The translations under genes and the position numbers were made by a program. From Leifsonia shinshuensis (GTDB taxonomy: Bacteria; Actinomycetota; Actinomycetes; Actinomycetales; Microbacteriaceae), in contig NZ_CP043641.1 in NCBI RefSeq assembly GCF_014217625.1, positions 1,674,001-1,738,000 of the forward strand: a stretch of 64,000 nt of DNA, written 5' to 3'. The notes under the pieces were generated by a model. The model was given only the letters and a program-made list of their open reading frames with translations. It had not been told where the DNA came from and ran no database searches. The stretch's first letter is position 1. Each line of letters opens with the position of its first letter. Positions 17,189 to 27,013 of the stretch are shown here, piece after piece.

Positions 17189-18308
17189 GCTCACCTCGGC
17201 CGAGACCGGCGGAGCCCGCCGGTACACCGAGGAGCTGACCCGTCAGCTGATCGCCACCGCACCCGCCGGCTGCGAGGTGCGCGCGTACGTGTCGAACGTC
17301 CCCGACGAACAGCTCGACGAGCTGCGCGCCGCGCTCCCCGGCCTCGCCGACCTCGTGCGGCTGCCGCTCGCCCGGCGCGAGCTCTCGCTCGCCTGGCAGT
17401 CCGGCATCGCCGTGGGCGGCGTCCGCGGGATGGTGCACGCGCCGAGCCTCCTCGCGCCGCTGCGCAAGCACGACACCCTCAACGACGGCGACCAGGTGGC
17501 CGTGACCATCCACGACGCGCTCGCCTGGACGCACCCCGAGTCGCTGGGCGCCACCACGGTCATGTGGACGAAGTCGATGGCCAAGCGCGCACGCAAGCAC
17601 GCCGACGCGATCGTCGTCCCCACCCACGCGGTCGCGAACAGCCTCGCCGACTCGCTGGACTTCGGCGACCGCATCCGGGTCATCGGCGGAGCTCCCGCCA
17701 CCACCCTGCGGCTCCCGGCGGACGCCGACGAGCGCGCGGCGCGGCTCGGCCTGCCGCCGGAGTACGCGTTCACGCTCGGCTCGATCATGCCGCGCAAGGG
17801 CATCGCGCCGCTCATCCGCGCCGTCGCGCGGCCGGAGGCCCACGACATCCCGCTGCTCATCGCCGGCCCCGACCGCTACGGCGACGGCACGGCGACCGGC
17901 GTCGCCGCCGCGGCCGGACTCCCGGAGGACCGCGTGCGCGCGCTCGGCCGGCTGGACGACGCCGACCTCGCCGTCGTGCTCGACCGGGCGACGCTGTTCG
18001 TCTACCCGAGCCTGGCCGAGGGCTTCGGCCTCCCGATCGTGGAGGCCTTCAAGTTCGGCCTCCCGGTCATCCACTCCGACGACCCCGCGCTGGTGGAGGT
18101 GGCCGCCGGCGCGAGCCTGGTCGTGGAGCGTCCCGCCTCCGCGGAGGACGACGGCGGCTACAGCGAGCGCCTCGCCGGCGCGATCGGCCGCGTGCTGGAC
18201 GACGGCGACCTGCGCGGCCGGCTCGGCGTGCTCGCGTCCGACCGCGCACGCGCGTTCAGCTGGCGCGACTCCGCGGAGCGGGTCTGGCAGCTGCACGCCG
18301 ACCTCTGA
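17160..18308 (+). CDS. GT4 family glycosyltransferase
   Basis: 382 residues from ATG 17160, overlapping rmlD by 28 bases. It is a GT-B fold enzyme: VVVDELTSAETGGARRYTEEL near the N-terminus, IHDALAWTHPE, then FTLGSIMPRKGIAPLIRAV and YPSLAEGFGLPIVEAFKFGL, the donor-binding E-x7-E region of GT4. It is similar in layout to mannosyl- and rhamnosyl-transferases of wall-glycan loci. Translational coupling to rmlD suggests it uses dTDP-rhamnose, but this is not proven. The gene ends at the palindromic repeat cluster. Confidence 0.88.
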   Translation: MTTLSVVVDELTSAETGGARRYTEELTRQLIATAPAGCEVRAYVSNVPDEQLDELRAALPGLADLVRLPLARRELSLAWQSGIAVGGVRGMVHAPSLLAPLRKHDTLNDGDQVAVTIHDALAWTHPESLGATTVMWTKSMAKRARKHADAIVVPTHAVANSLADSLDFGDRIRVIGGAPATTLRLPADADERAARLGLPPEYAFTLGSIMPRKGIAPLIRAVARPEAHDIPLLIAGPDRYGDGTATGVAAAAGLPEDRVRALGRLDDADLAVVLDRATLFVYPSLAEGFGLPIVEAFKFGLPVIHSDDPALVEVAAGASLVVERPASAEDDGGYSERLAGAIGRVLDDGDLRGRLGVLASDRARAFSWRDSAERVWQLHADL

Positions 18309-18314
18309 CGCACC

Positions 18315-18433
18315 ATTCGTCACGAATGTCGCGAATCCGCGCGCCATTCCCGCGATTCGTCACGAATGTCGCGCCACGCGATTCGTGACGAATGTCGCGA
18401 ATGCGCGCGCGAAAGGCGCGATTCGTGCCGAAT
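18315..18433. repeat. Cluster of four ATTCGTSACGAAT palindromes in a convergent gap
   Basis: Copies of the 13-bp palindrome lie at 18315-18327, 18355-18367, 18381-18393 and (one mismatch, ATTCGTGCCGAAT) 18421-18433. All are followed by GTCGC or GTGTG. The starts of copies 1-2 and 3-4 are each exactly 40 bases apart. The cluster fills the gap between two genes that end towards each other. The same arrangement recurs at 41116-41245. Possible roles are bidirectional termination or a mobile extragenic palindrome. Confidence 0.85.
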
Positions 18434-18442
18434 GTGTGCGGG

Positions 18443-19684
18443 TCAGGCGCGGGTGGATGTGGCCGCAGACGCGGGCTCGCGCTCGGCGTCCTCCTCGCGG
18501 CCGAACCAGGCGCGGTAGCGGGCAGACGCCCACTCGCCGGCCGCCTTGGACCAGCCGTGGCTGCGCTTCTCGATCAGCCACATGAAGCCGACCGCGACCA
18601 GCACCGCGAGCGGGATGGCGAACAGCAGCGGCACGTACCAGGCCTGCCCGGCGAACAGGTAGGTGCTGAACAGGATGATCGGCACGTGCACCAGGTACAG
18701 GCTGAACGAGATGGCGCCGAGGAATTGGAACGGGCGCGATTCGAACACCACGCGCAGCGGCTTCCAGCCGAGCGCGGCGACCACCAGGCCCGCCGCCGCC
18801 AGCGGGACGAGCCCCTTCAGCACGTTGTCGAGCTCGGGGATGCTCCCGACGCCCGGCCCGACGAGCCATGGCGCGATGAGCAGCAGCGCGCTCCCGACGG
18901 TGAGCCCCGCCCATAGCGGGTGACGGAACCAGCGCCTGTTGATCCGGTCGGCGGCGTTGCGGACGACGTCGAGGCGCACCGCGATGATCGCGCCGACGAA
19001 GAAGGCCGGGAAGTACTCCAGCTCGCCCGACCCGGCGTGCGCGCCGAGCCAGGTCAGAGCGCAGGCCAGCGCCAGACCGCCGATCCACCACTTGCGCACA
19101 GCGAGCGCCGCGATCGCGAACACCGGCAGCAGCAGCGAGAAGGCGAGCTCCCAGCGCAGCGACCACAGCGGGTTGTTGATCTGGCCGTCGCCGCCGAGGA
19201 GGTCGATCGCCTTGACGATGTACTCCCACGAGAAGTTCGGGGTCGAGGAGTTGCTGAGCCAGGTGCCGCTCGGCTGCGTACTCACCTGCGGGATGGCGGC
19301 GACCCACGCCGCCGCCAGCACGACCGACGCCGCGACCGGCACCATGAGCCGCACCACGCGGCGCGGGAAGTAGGCCACCCAGTCGAAGCCGCGACGACGC
19401 ACGACAGGCAGCGTCACCACGAGCCCGGACAGCACGAAGAACACGATCACGGACTCCACACCGGCCGAGGCCAGCTTGAGCGGCGTGTAGCTGATCCACC
19501 ACATGAAGGAGCCGACGGGGGCGTGACCGCCGCCCGGCGCCCCGGGGAACTCGGGGTTGGTGTACAGGGCGTGGTGGAAGAGGACCACGACCGCCGCGAG
19601 TCCGCGGAGCCCGTCGAGGGCTGTCAGTCGTCCACCGTTCTTCGTCACCGTCTTCTCGTCCACGCTTCCACCAGTACCCGTCAT
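18443..19684 (-). CDS. Acyltransferase 3 family (OafA/YrhL-like) membrane protein
   Basis: 413 residues with about ten membrane helices. The N-terminal LTALDGLRGLAAVVVLFHHA carries the Arg and the His pair conserved in acyltransferase-3 enzymes, and FFVLSGLVVTLP and FPRRVVRLM are further signatures. These proteins O-acylate exported polysaccharides or peptidoglycan using a cytosolic acyl-CoA. The location after the rhamnose genes and before the LCP ligase fits decoration of the wall glycan. A TACCGT -10-like box lies 10-15 bases before the ATG. Confidence 0.9.
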   Translation of the reverse strand: MTGTGGSVDEKTVTKNGGRLTALDGLRGLAAVVVLFHHALYTNPEFPGAPGGGHAPVGSFMWWISYTPLKLASAGVESVIVFFVLSGLVVTLPVVRRRGFDWVAYFPRRVVRLMVPVAASVVLAAAWVAAIPQVSTQPSGTWLSNSSTPNFSWEYIVKAIDLLGGDGQINNPLWSLRWELAFSLLLPVFAIAALAVRKWWIGGLALACALTWLGAHAGSGELEYFPAFFVGAIIAVRLDVVRNAADRINRRWFRHPLWAGLTVGSALLLIAPWLVGPGVGSIPELDNVLKGLVPLAAAGLVVAALGWKPLRVVFESRPFQFLGAISFSLYLVHVPIILFSTYLFAGQAWYVPLLFAIPLAVLVAVGFMWLIEKRSHGWSKAAGEWASARYRAWFGREEDAEREPASAATSTRA

Positions 19685-19790
19685 AGGCGGGCGACGGTAC
19701 CGGGTTGCGCTGGGGGGTTCCTGTGACCTGTTCAGGGGTCACCTGGGAGCGATGGCGCGGTTCGAAGCGCGGAATTCCGCGGATTCCGGC

Positions 19791-21158
19791 TCAGTGGCCG
19801 GACGGCGTGGGGGTCGCGGTCGACGGCGCCAGCGCCTGCTTCACCAGCTGATGGATCTGCGTGTAGTCGGGCTTCGTCGGGTCGGGGATCGTAGGCGGCA
19901 CGAGCTCCAGCTTGTCGACGGGCTGGGCGCGCGTCTTCATGCCGAGGTCGACGAAGTAGCCGAGCATCGACTGCGGGATGTCGGTCTTCATCACCTGCGC
20001 GCCGGCCTTGGCGATGTCCTGGAACTTGGTGACCACGTTCAGCGGGCTGAACTGCTTCAGGATCGCGTCCTGGAGCTGCCGCTGGCGGGCCATCCGGTCG
20101 TAGTCGCTCGTCCCGTGCCGCGCCCGGGCGTACCACTGGGCGTGGTAGCCGTCCATGTGGTGCTGGCCGGGCTGGATCCACTCCACGACGCCGTTGAGGT
20201 TCTCGTCGCCGCCGATCGGCACCTTCTCCGTCACGGTGATGTCGACGCCGCCGAGCGCGTCGATGAGGTCGGCGAAGCCCTGCATGTCGATGAGCACGTA
20301 GTACTGGATGGTCAGCCCGGTCGCGCCCTCCAGCGCGTCGCGCATCGCCTCGATCCCCGGCTCGCTCTGGTTCTTTTTGGCGTTCGGGTAGAGGCCTGCC
20401 TTATAGAGCTCGACCTCGGTGTAGATGGAGTTGAGCTGGCAGACGTCGACGTCGCACTTGTCGTGGTAACCGTAGCCGTCCGGATAGAGGGTGCGCATCG
20501 GGGACTTGGCCGAGAACGGCACCGGGTTCAGGTCGCGCGGCAGGCCGATCGTGACGGCCTTCCCGGTGCTCGCGTCGATGCTGACGATGGACATGCTGTC
20601 CGGGCGAAGCCCCTGGCGGTCGGGCCCGGCGTCGCCGCCGAGCAGCATGATGTTGTAGCGGCCGTCCACCGGGGCGACGGGAGCGCTGTCGGCGAAGATG
20701 TCGCCGAGCGCCCCGCGCGCCGAGCCGGCGACCGCGGAGCCGTAGGCGGCTGTCCCCGCCAGCCCGACCAGCACGAGCACGGAGAACGCGGCGATCCAGC
20801 CCCGCATGTTCGCCCGCGCCTTGACCAGCCGCACGAGCCGCAGGGTGTCGAGGGTGAGGACGACCCACAGGATGGCGTAGCCGATGAGCAGCAGCTGCAC
20901 GACGGTGAGGCTCCCGGCCTGAGTCGCGAACGTGTACAGCGACGACGGCGACACGAGCATCAGGACGAGGGCGACGATCCCGAGCACCCAGAGCAGCAGG
21001 GTCGCGAAGATGCCGACCCGGCCGAGCACCCGGTTGCCTGCGACCAGCTGGGGTGTGCCGGGCAGCAGGATGTTGAGGCCGACCAGCCACCAGCCGCGCG
21101 CGGTCATCTCCCCCGGCGACGAGGCGTCGGGATGGCGGAGCGGGGTGGCCGCGCTCAT
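19791..21158 (-). CDS. LytR-CpsA-Psr (LCP) family wall-polymer ligase
   Basis: 455 residues. Four hydrophobic helices lie in the first 140 residues, more than the single helix of many LCP proteins. An extracytoplasmic LCP domain follows with [38 protein letters not shown] and [20 protein letters not shown]; the conserved Arg/Asp residues bind the polyprenyl pyrophosphate. LCP enzymes transfer glycans from their lipid carrier to peptidoglycan. It overlaps the purE stop by four bases (ATGA), and in M. tuberculosis a cpsA-type gene also lies near rmlD. Confidence 0.92.
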   Translation of the reverse strand: MSAATPLRHPDASSPGEMTARGWWLVGLNILLPGTPQLVAGNRVLGRVGIFATLLLWVLGIVALVLMLVSPSSLYTFATQAGSLTVVQLLLIGYAILWVVLTLDTLRLVRLVKARANMRGWIAAFSVLVLVGLAGTAAYGSAVAGSARGALGDIFADSAPVAPVDGRYNIMLLGGDAGPDRQGLRPDSMSIVSIDASTGKAVTIGLPRDLNPVPFSAKSPMRTLYPDGYGYHDKCDVDVCQLNSIYTEVELYKAGLYPNAKKNQSEPGIEAMRDALEGATGLTIQYYVLIDMQGFADLIDALGGVDITVTEKVPIGGDENLNGVVEWIQPGQHHMDGYHAQWYARARHGTSDYDRMARQRQLQDAILKQFSPLNVVTKFQDIAKAGAQVMKTDIPQSMLGYFVDLGMKTRAQPVDKLELVPPTIPDPTKPDYTQIHQLVKQALAPSTATPTPSGH

Positions 21159-21658
21159 AGCCGGGACTGCAGCGCCCGGTTCTTCTCCTCCACGCTCGCC
21201 TCGAGGTCGGCGGCGAAGCGTGCCAGAGCGCCGGACAGCTCCGGGTCGGAGGTGGCGAGGATCTTGACGGCGAGCAGCCCGGCGTTGCGGGCCCCGCCGA
21301 TGGAGACGGTGGCGACGGGGACGCCGGCGGGCATCTGCACGATGGAGAGCAGGGAGTCCAGCCCGTCCAGCCGCGCGAGCGGCACCGGGACGCCGATCAC
21401 GGGCAGCGTGGTGACAGCGGCGACCATCCCGGGCAGGTGCGCGGCTCCGCCCGCGCCTGCGATGATGACGCGCACGCCGCGGCCGGCGGCCTCCTGGCCG
21501 AAGGCGATCATCTTCTCCGGCGTGCGGTGGGCAGAGACGACCTCCACCTCGTGCGCGACACCGAACTCGGTGAGGACCGTAGCGGCCTCCTGCATCACCG
21601 ACCAGTCGGAGTCGGAGCCCATGATCACGGACACCAGGGGCTGAGGCTGTGCGGGCAT
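21155..21658 (-). CDS. purE: N5-carboxyaminoimidazole ribonucleotide mutase PurE
   Basis: 167 residues, class I PurE. It interconverts N5-CAIR and CAIR in de novo purine synthesis. [11 protein letters not shown] binds the phosphate, [12 protein letters not shown] carries the catalytic His, and [14 protein letters not shown] and LPVIGVPV are typical. It lies 61 bases after purK on the same strand and overlaps the LCP gene, so the three form one unit. Confidence 0.96.
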   Translation of the reverse strand: MPAQPQPLVSVIMGSDSDWSVMQEAATVLTEFGVAHEVEVVSAHRTPEKMIAFGQEAAGRGVRVIIAGAGGAAHLPGMVAAVTTLPVIGVPVPLARLDGLDSLLSIVQMPAGVPVATVSIGGARNAGLLAVKILATSDPELSGALARFAADLEASVEEKNRALQSRL

Positions 21659-21719
21659 GGGACCCAGGATAGGTCGGGCGTGCGGGGTGGAACGGTTAGG
21701 CGCGCGGGGTGGGGCGGGC

Positions 21720-22859
21720 TCAGCCCTCGAAGAACGCCGCCGCCGCCCGCGCCCGGTAGACGACGTCGTCCAGGTCGTCGCCGCCCACAGTGACGTGGCC
21801 GACCTTCCGGCCCGGCCGCGGCGCCTTGCCGTAGCCGTGGAACTTCGCCTCCGGGTGCGCAGCCAGCGCCGCCGGATAGCGGTCCTGCAGCGAGCCGGAC
21901 GCCGGGCCGCCGAGGATGTTCACCATCACCGACCACTCCTCGCGGGGCGCGGTCGAGCCGAGCGGGAGGTCGAGGACGGCACGCAGGTGCTGCTCGAACT
22001 GACCCGTGACGGCGCCTTCGATCGACCAGTGGCCGCTGTTGTGGGGGCGCATCGCCAGCTCGTTGATCAGCACACGGCCGTCGGTGGTCTCGAACAGCTC
22101 GACCGCGAGCACGCCGGTGACGCCGAGGCCCTCTGCGACGCGGCGGGCGATGTCGGCGGAGACCTGGGCCACCTTGCCGGCCGCGCCGGGCGCGGGGGCG
22201 ATCACCTCGGCGCAGACGCCGTCGCGCTGCACCGTCTCCACCACCGGCCACGCTGCGATCTCGCCGGACGGGCGGCGGGCGACGAGCTGCGCCAGCTCGC
22301 GGCGGAAATCCACCAGCTCCTCCACCAGCAGCGCGCCGCCGTGGCCGTCCTCGGCGAGCGCGAGGAACCAGTCGTCGGCCCCGGAGGCCTCCGACACCAC
22401 GCGCACGCCCTTGCCGTCGTAGCCGCCGCGCGCCGTCTTCACGACCGCGCGGCCGCCGTGGTCGGCGAGGAACGCGCCGAGCTCGTCCGCGGACTCCACC
22501 GCGGCCCAGTCCGGCACCGGGAGGCCGAGCTCGCTGAGCTTGGCGCGCATCTGCAGCTTGTCCTGGGCGTAGAGCAGCGCGTCGGGGCCGGGGTGCACCG
22601 GGATGCCGCGGCCGACCAGCTCACGCAGGATCGCCGGCGGCACGTGCTCGTGGTCGAACGTCACGACATCGACGGTCTCGGCGAACGCGAGCACGGTGTC
22701 GAGGTCGCGGTAGTCGCCGACGCCGGTCGCGGCCAGGTCGGCGCTCATGCCCTCGGCCTCCTCCAGCACGCGGATGTCGATGCCGAGTTCCACCGCGGGA
22801 GGGATCATCATCCGGGCCAGCTGTCCGCCGCCGATCACACCGACTTTGTTCCTGGCCAT
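21720..22859 (-). CDS. purK: N5-carboxyaminoimidazole ribonucleotide synthase PurK
   Basis: 379 residues from ATG 22859, with GAGGAG 11 bases upstream. It is an ATP-grasp enzyme that carboxylates AIR with bicarbonate. [12 protein letters not shown] opens the protein, [14 protein letters not shown] is the ATP-grasp loop, and [16 protein letters not shown] contains the metal-binding Glu and Asn region. An in-frame extension further upstream has no coding character and is ignored. It is divergent from gtrA. Confidence 0.96.
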   Translation of the reverse strand: MARNKVGVIGGGQLARMMIPPAVELGIDIRVLEEAEGMSADLAATGVGDYRDLDTVLAFAETVDVVTFDHEHVPPAILRELVGRGIPVHPGPDALLYAQDKLQMRAKLSELGLPVPDWAAVESADELGAFLADHGGRAVVKTARGGYDGKGVRVVSEASGADDWFLALAEDGHGGALLVEELVDFRRELAQLVARRPSGEIAAWPVVETVQRDGVCAEVIAPAPGAAGKVAQVSADIARRVAEGLGVTGVLAVELFETTDGRVLINELAMRPHNSGHWSIEGAVTGQFEQHLRAVLDLPLGSTAPREEWSVMVNILGGPASGSLQDRYPAALAAHPEAKFHGYGKAPRPGRKVGHVTVGGDDLDDVVYRARAAAAFFEG

Positions 22860-22979
22860 CTCCGATGTCTCTCCTCGATACTCTTCACACGGTGCGCGGG
22901 CAACTCCCAGATACCGGACACCCGGGCCGCGTAATGTGGCGAACGCACTCCCTATCTTCCCGCATAGCCAGGCTGGAGC

Positions 22980-23561
22980 ATGACGACCGAGACGACAACA
23001 GCGCACCGCGCGGCGCGCATCCTCCCGCAGCTGATCAAGTTCGGCGCGGTGGGCGCCGTCGGCTTCGGCGTCAACCTCGTCGTCTTCAACGTGATGCTGT
23101 TGATCGTGCTGCGCAACGTGCAGCACGCGACGATCTACTCGACGATCATCGCCACGGTCATCGCCATCCTGACCAACTGGATCGGCAACCGCTACTGGGC
23201 GTTCTCCGGCCAGCGCCAGGACAACGCCGCACGCGAGGGTGTCGAGTTCTTCGCCGTCAGCCTCGCCACCGGCACCGGCATCCCGCTGGTCTGCGTGTGG
23301 ATCTCGCACTACCTGCTCGGGATGGTCGGCCCGGTCGCCGACAACATCTCGGCGAACGTCGTCGGCCTCGCGGTCGGGATGCTGTTCCGCTTCGCGCTGT
23401 ACCGCTGGTGGGTGTTCTCCCCCGCACGCGCGGCCCGCTCGAAGGCGAAGGCCGAGACGGCGGCAACGGTCGGCGCCACCACCACGACCACCGCCGAGCC
23501 GGCCGCGACGACGGGCTCGACGCTAGCGCGAACCCCAGACGGTGGTCTCGTCGGAGACTGA
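22980..23561 (+). CDS. GtrA family membrane protein
   Basis: 193 residues with four membrane helices in the first 145 (LIKFGAVGAVGFGVNLVVFN, then NWIGNRYWAFSG and FRFALYRWWVFSP), matching GtrA proteins. These help flip polyprenyl-phosphate sugars or otherwise serve glycan modification. The last 45 residues are a Thr/Ala-rich cytosolic tail. TATCTT at 22953-22958 could be a -10 box and GGAG precedes the ATG. Its 3' end overlaps the convergent PH-domain gene by 39 bases. Confidence 0.9.
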   Translation: MTTETTTAHRAARILPQLIKFGAVGAVGFGVNLVVFNVMLLIVLRNVQHATIYSTIIATVIAILTNWIGNRYWAFSGQRQDNAAREGVEFFAVSLATGTGIPLVCVWISHYLLGMVGPVADNISANVVGLAVGMLFRFALYRWWVFSPARAARSKAKAETAATVGATTTTTAEPAATTGSTLARTPDGGLVGD

Positions 23562-24080
23562 CTCCGACTGCTGCCTGCGCACCGCCACGACCGTCTGCGC
23601 GTGCTCCATCAGCTCGCTGAGCGCGCGCTGCACCTGGTCGGCCTTCGGCACGTCCCGCAGCACCACCGGGTGGTCGAGGCCGGAGTTGATCCGCACGTCC
23701 CCGGAGCGGAACATGCTCTGCAGCCAGGTGCGCCGCACGGCGACGTCGTAGCCGCGGCTGTGCAGCAGCTCCTGCCGCACCCGCACGAAGAAGCCGTGCC
23801 GGATGATGAGCCGGCGCGTGGTGATCGTGTAGCGCCTGCTCAGCCAGACGGCGAGCGGGAGCAGGAACAGCAGGAGGACGGCGACGGCGGCCGCGCTCCA
23901 CACCAGCACGATCTCCCACACCTCGGAGACGCGCCCGGCGAAGAAGCCGACGGCGCCGGCCGCGGCGATCAGAGCGAGGCTCGGCCAGAACAGCGCACGC
24001 GCGTTCGACCGGAGGCGGGCGATGACCCGCTCGGGAGGCGGCGCGGGCGTACCCTCCGGCGAACTGCTCATGTATCCCAT
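23523..24080 (-). CDS. PH domain-containing membrane protein (bPH2)
   Basis: 185 residues. ATG 24080 overlaps the birA stop (TAATG); an alternative ATG at 24071 would remove three residues. Two membrane helices (about 31-50 and 56-80) are followed by a bacterial PH domain (SRRYTITTRRLIIRHGFFVR, VRINSGLDHPVVLRDVP). The orthologous position after birA is also occupied by a PH-like membrane protein in mycobacteria (Rv3278c, from memory). Function unknown. The last 13 codons run antisense to the end of gtrA. Confidence 0.85.
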   Translation of the reverse strand: MGYMSSSPEGTPAPPPERVIARLRSNARALFWPSLALIAAAGAVGFFAGRVSEVWEIVLVWSAAAVAVLLLFLLPLAVWLSRRYTITTRRLIIRHGFFVRVRQELLHSRGYDVAVRRTWLQSMFRSGDVRINSGLDHPVVLRDVPKADQVQRALSELMEHAQTVVAVRRQQSESVSDETTVWGSR

Positions 24081-24841
24081 TAATACCGCAGGTGCGTCAC
24101 GTCGCCCGCCGCCACCGCCGTCGGACCGTCATCCGAGTCCACGATCAGCCTGCCGGACTCGTCGATCGACGTGGCCGTGCCGAGCAGCACGTCGCCGCCG
24201 GGGAGCTCGACCCGCACCGAGCGGCCGATCGTGTGGCAGGCCTCCACCACCTCGTCGCGCAGGGCGCTGCGGACCGGGTCGCCGCCCGCGGCCACGAACT
24301 CGCGGTAGAGCACGCTGAGCTGAGTGAGGTAGGCGGCCAGCACCGCGTCCGGGTCGACGTCGTGCGCGCCGGCGAGGGCGAGCGAGGTGGAGGTCGGCGT
24401 CGGCAGCTCGTCCTGCTCCAGCGTCAGGTTCACCCCGGCGCCGACGATCACGCCGTCCATGCCCGGCAGCAGCTCCGAGAGGATGCCGCAGACCTTGGCC
24501 TCCTCGATCAGCACGTCGTTCGGCCACTTGACCGCGACCTCCCTGTCGGTGAAACCCGAGAGCGCGCGGCTCATCGCGACCCCGGCCAGCAGCGGGAACC
24601 AGCCCAGCGCCTCCGGGGCGAGGCCCTCCGGCCGCAGCAGCACCGAGATGGCGAGCGCCTTGCCGGGAGGCGACACCCAGACCCGCCCGAGCCGGCCGCG
24701 GCCTCCGGTCTGGTTGTCGGTGACCACGACGGCGAGGTCGGGCAGGTCTCCTGCGCGCGCCTGCAGCACATCGTTGGTGGATGCGGCCTCCGGCAGCACC
24801 TCGAGGACGGGGACGACAGCCCGGCTGCGACGGAAGTTCAT
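24080..24841 (-). CDS. birA: Biotin--[acetyl-CoA-carboxylase] ligase BirA
   Basis: 253 residues, the short class without an N-terminal DNA-binding domain, so it is an enzyme rather than a repressor. GGRGRLGR (46-53) and KWPND (105-109) form the biotinyl-AMP site, and EAASTNDVLQ is also conserved. It biotinylates the carrier domain of the acyl-CoA carboxylase alpha subunit (32263-34026, Lys553). It is divergent from the beta-subunit gene. CAGAAT sits 6 bases before the ATG, so a leaderless start is possible. Confidence 0.94.
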   Translation of the reverse strand: MNFRRSRAVVPVLEVLPEAASTNDVLQARAGDLPDLAVVVTDNQTGGRGRLGRVWVSPPGKALAISVLLRPEGLAPEALGWFPLLAGVAMSRALSGFTDREVAVKWPNDVLIEEAKVCGILSELLPGMDGVIVGAGVNLTLEQDELPTPTSTSLALAGAHDVDPDAVLAAYLTQLSVLYREFVAAGGDPVRSALRDEVVEACHTIGRSVRVELPGGDVLLGTATSIDESGRLIVDSDDGPTAVAAGDVTHLRY

Positions 24842-24913
24842 TGCTCAATTCTGCCAGCGAACGCGCGCGGATTTGTAGGAATCCGTAGACGGCATCGCTG
24901 TTCGGCTGGCAGG

Positions 24914-24919
24914 TAGAGT
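24914..24919 (+). promoter_or_regulatory. -10 box of the acyl-CoA carboxylase beta-epsilon operon
   Basis: TAGAGT is followed 7 bases later by GTG 24927, which would be the first transcribed codon. This supports the shorter of two possible GTG starts, because the GTG at 24918 overlaps the box itself. Confidence 0.55.
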
Positions 24920-24926
24920 GAACGGC

Positions 24927-26531
24927 GTGACCGACACCGAAGCACGTCAGACCCCCGATCCCTTCACGACCGCCGGCAAGCTCGCCGACCTGAAGGAGCG
25001 GTTCCACGAGGCCGTGACCGCGAGCGGCCAGGCCGCGATCGAGAAGCAGCACGCGAAGGGCAAGCTGACCGCCCGCGAGCGCATCGACCTGCTCCTCGAC
25101 CAGGGCTCGTTCGTGGAGTTCGACGAGTTCGTGCGCCACCGCACCCACGCGTTCGGCATGGAGGCCAAGCGCCCGTACGGCGACGCGGTCGTCACGGGCG
25201 TCGGCACCATCCACGGCCGCAACGTCGCCGTCTTCAGCCAGGACTTCACCATCTTCGGCGGCAGCCTCGGCGAGGTCGCCGGCGAGAAGATCATCAAGGT
25301 GATGGACCACGCGCTCAAGACGGGCGTGCCGATGATCGGCATCCTCGACTCCGGCGGCGCGCGCATCCAGGAGGGCGTGGTCGCCCTCGGCAAGTACGGC
25401 GAGATCTTCCGCCGCAACACCGCGGCCTCCGGCGTCATCCCGCAGATCTCGATCGTGATGGGCCCGGCGGCGGGCGGCGCGGTGTACTCCCCCGCCCTCA
25501 CCGACTTCGTGATCATGGTCGACAAGTCGAGCCACATGTTCGTCACCGGCCCGGACGTGATCAAGACCGTCACCGGCGAGGACGTCGGCTTCGAGGAGCT
25601 CGGCGGCGCCCTCACGCACAACAAGATCTCGGGCGTCTCGCACTACCTCGCGAGCGACGAGGAGGACGCGCTCGACTACGCCCGCACGCTGCTCAGCTAC
25701 CTGCCGCAGAACAACCTGGCCGAGCTGCCGGTGTTCGAGGCGGAGCCGGAGCTGGAGATCACCGACGCCGACCGCCGGCTCGACACGATCATCCCGGACT
25801 CCCCCAACCAGCCGTACGACGTGACCACGATCATCGAGGGCATCGTCGACGACGGCGAGTTCCTGGAGATCCAGCCGCTGTTCGCGCCCAACATCGTGAT
25901 CGGCTTCGCCCGCGTGGAGGGCCGCTCGGTCGGCATCGTCGCCAACCAGCCGAGCTCGATGGCGGGCACGCTCAACATCGACGCGGGCGAGAAGGCGTCG
26001 CGCTTCGTGCGGTTCTGCGACGCGTTCAGCATCCCGATCCTCACCCTGGTGGACGTCCCCGGCTACCTGCCGGGCACCGACCAGGAGTGGACCGGCGTCA
26101 TCCGGCGCGGCGCGAAACTGCTCTACGCGTACGCGGAGGCCACGGTGCCGCTGGTGACGATCATCACCCGCAAGGCCTACGGCGGCGCCTACATCGTGAT
26201 GGGCTCCAAGCAGCTCGGCGCCGACATGAACCTCGCCTGGCCGACGGCCGAGATCGCGGTCATGGGCGGCCAGGGCGCGGTCAACATCCTCTACCGCGGC
26301 GAGATCAAGCGCGCCGAGGAGGCCGGCGAGGACGTCGCCGCCGTGCGCGCCCGGCTTGCCAGCGAGTACACCTACAACGTCGCCAGCCCGTTCCTCGCGG
26401 CCGAGCGCGGCGAGCTGGACGGCGTGATCGAGCCGGCCGCCACGCGCATCTCGGTCATCAAGGCGCTGCGGGCGCTGCGCACCAAGCGCGCGTCGCTGCC
26501 GCCGAAGAAGCACGGGAACATCCCGCTGTGA
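24927..26531 (+). CDS. Acyl-CoA carboxylase beta subunit (AccD5/PccB-like carboxyltransferase)
   Basis: 534 residues from GTG 24927. It is the carboxyltransferase half of a biotin-dependent acetyl/propionyl-CoA carboxylase supplying malonyl- or methylmalonyl-Co[20 protein letters not shown] opens the N-domain, [13 protein letters not shown] and [13 protein letters not shown] lie in the oxyanion regions, and [12 protein letters not shown] and [12 protein letters not shown] in the C-domain. The protein is collinear with the whole family. Its stop overlaps the epsilon subunit start, and birA is divergent upstream, as in mycobacteria. Confidence 0.95.
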   Translation: MTDTEARQTPDPFTTAGKLADLKERFHEAVTASGQAAIEKQHAKGKLTARERIDLLLDQGSFVEFDEFVRHRTHAFGMEAKRPYGDAVVTGVGTIHGRNVAVFSQDFTIFGGSLGEVAGEKIIKVMDHALKTGVPMIGILDSGGARIQEGVVALGKYGEIFRRNTAASGVIPQISIVMGPAAGGAVYSPALTDFVIMVDKSSHMFVTGPDVIKTVTGEDVGFEELGGALTHNKISGVSHYLASDEEDALDYARTLLSYLPQNNLAELPVFEAEPELEITDADRRLDTIIPDSPNQPYDVTTIIEGIVDDGEFLEIQPLFAPNIVIGFARVEGRSVGIVANQPSSMAGTLNIDAGEKASRFVRFCDAFSIPILTLVDVPGYLPGTDQEWTGVIRRGAKLLYAYAEATVPLVTIITRKAYGGAYIVMGSKQLGADMNLAWPTAEIAVMGGQGAVNILYRGEIKRAEEAGEDVAAVRARLASEYTYNVASPFLAAERGELDGVIEPAATRISVIKALRALRTKRASLPPKKHGNIPL

Positions 26532-26782
26532 CCGGCGCGCACGAGGCATCGGCCGGCCCGTCCCCGCTCGACCCGTCGCAGCTGCGATTCCTCACCAAGG
26601 GCGTGACGCCCGAGGAGATCGCGGCGGTCACGGCCGTGCTCGCGACGGCCGCGGCGGAGGCCGCTGCGGCCGCGCGGGACGCCCGCCCGCAGCGCGGACC
26701 GGACGGCTGGGAGCGCTCGCAGCGCGGCCTCCGGAAGCCGCTCACGCCGGGACCCGGCGTGTGGCGGTCGTTCTCGGGCTGA
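26528..26782 (+). CDS. Acyl-CoA carboxylase epsilon subunit (AccE)
   Basis: 84 residues from GTG 26528, which overlaps the beta-subunit stop (GTGA). [20 protein letters not shown] followed by a long alanine-rich helix and a C-terminal basic/Trp segment (GVWRSFSG) match the small epsilon subunits that bridge actinobacterial carboxylase complexes. The position directly after the beta gene is diagnostic, as sequence similarity in this family is weak. Confidence 0.85.
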   Translation: MTGAHEASAGPSPLDPSQLRFLTKGVTPEEIAAVTAVLATAAAEAAAAARDARPQRGPDGWERSQRGLRKPLTPGPGVWRSFSG

Positions 26783-26826
26783 CGCGCGCCGCGCGTACCC
26801 CGAAACGGCGTTTGTACCCCGACGGG

Positions 26827-26850
26827 CGTGTCCCCCACTCGCGGGACACG
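26827..26850 (+). terminator. Hairpin after the carboxylase beta-epsilon operon
   Basis: CGTGTCCC (26827-26834) and GGGACACG (26843-26850) form a perfect 8-bp stem, 44 bases after the epsilon stop. There is no T-run. It opens the 430-base gene-free stretch 26783-27212, which also holds the possible small RNA and the long inverted repeat described separately. Confidence 0.4.
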
Positions 26851-27013
26851 CGGCAATCCGCCACGGGCGCTCACGGGGGTCCCGGAAAGTGTCCCCCGCG
26901 GGTCCCCCAAAATGACGACTATGTATTTCTCGCCGCTGCCGACAATATTGTTATTGCTAGGTGTCTCTCCTCGTGAGTTACACCGCCAATCACTCGCCGA
27001 CTAGGGTAAGCGG

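Noticed and set aside
26761..26976. A 71-residue open frame after the carboxylase epsilon gene
   Set aside because: It overlaps the epsilon gene and crosses a hairpin. Composition and context do not support a protein.
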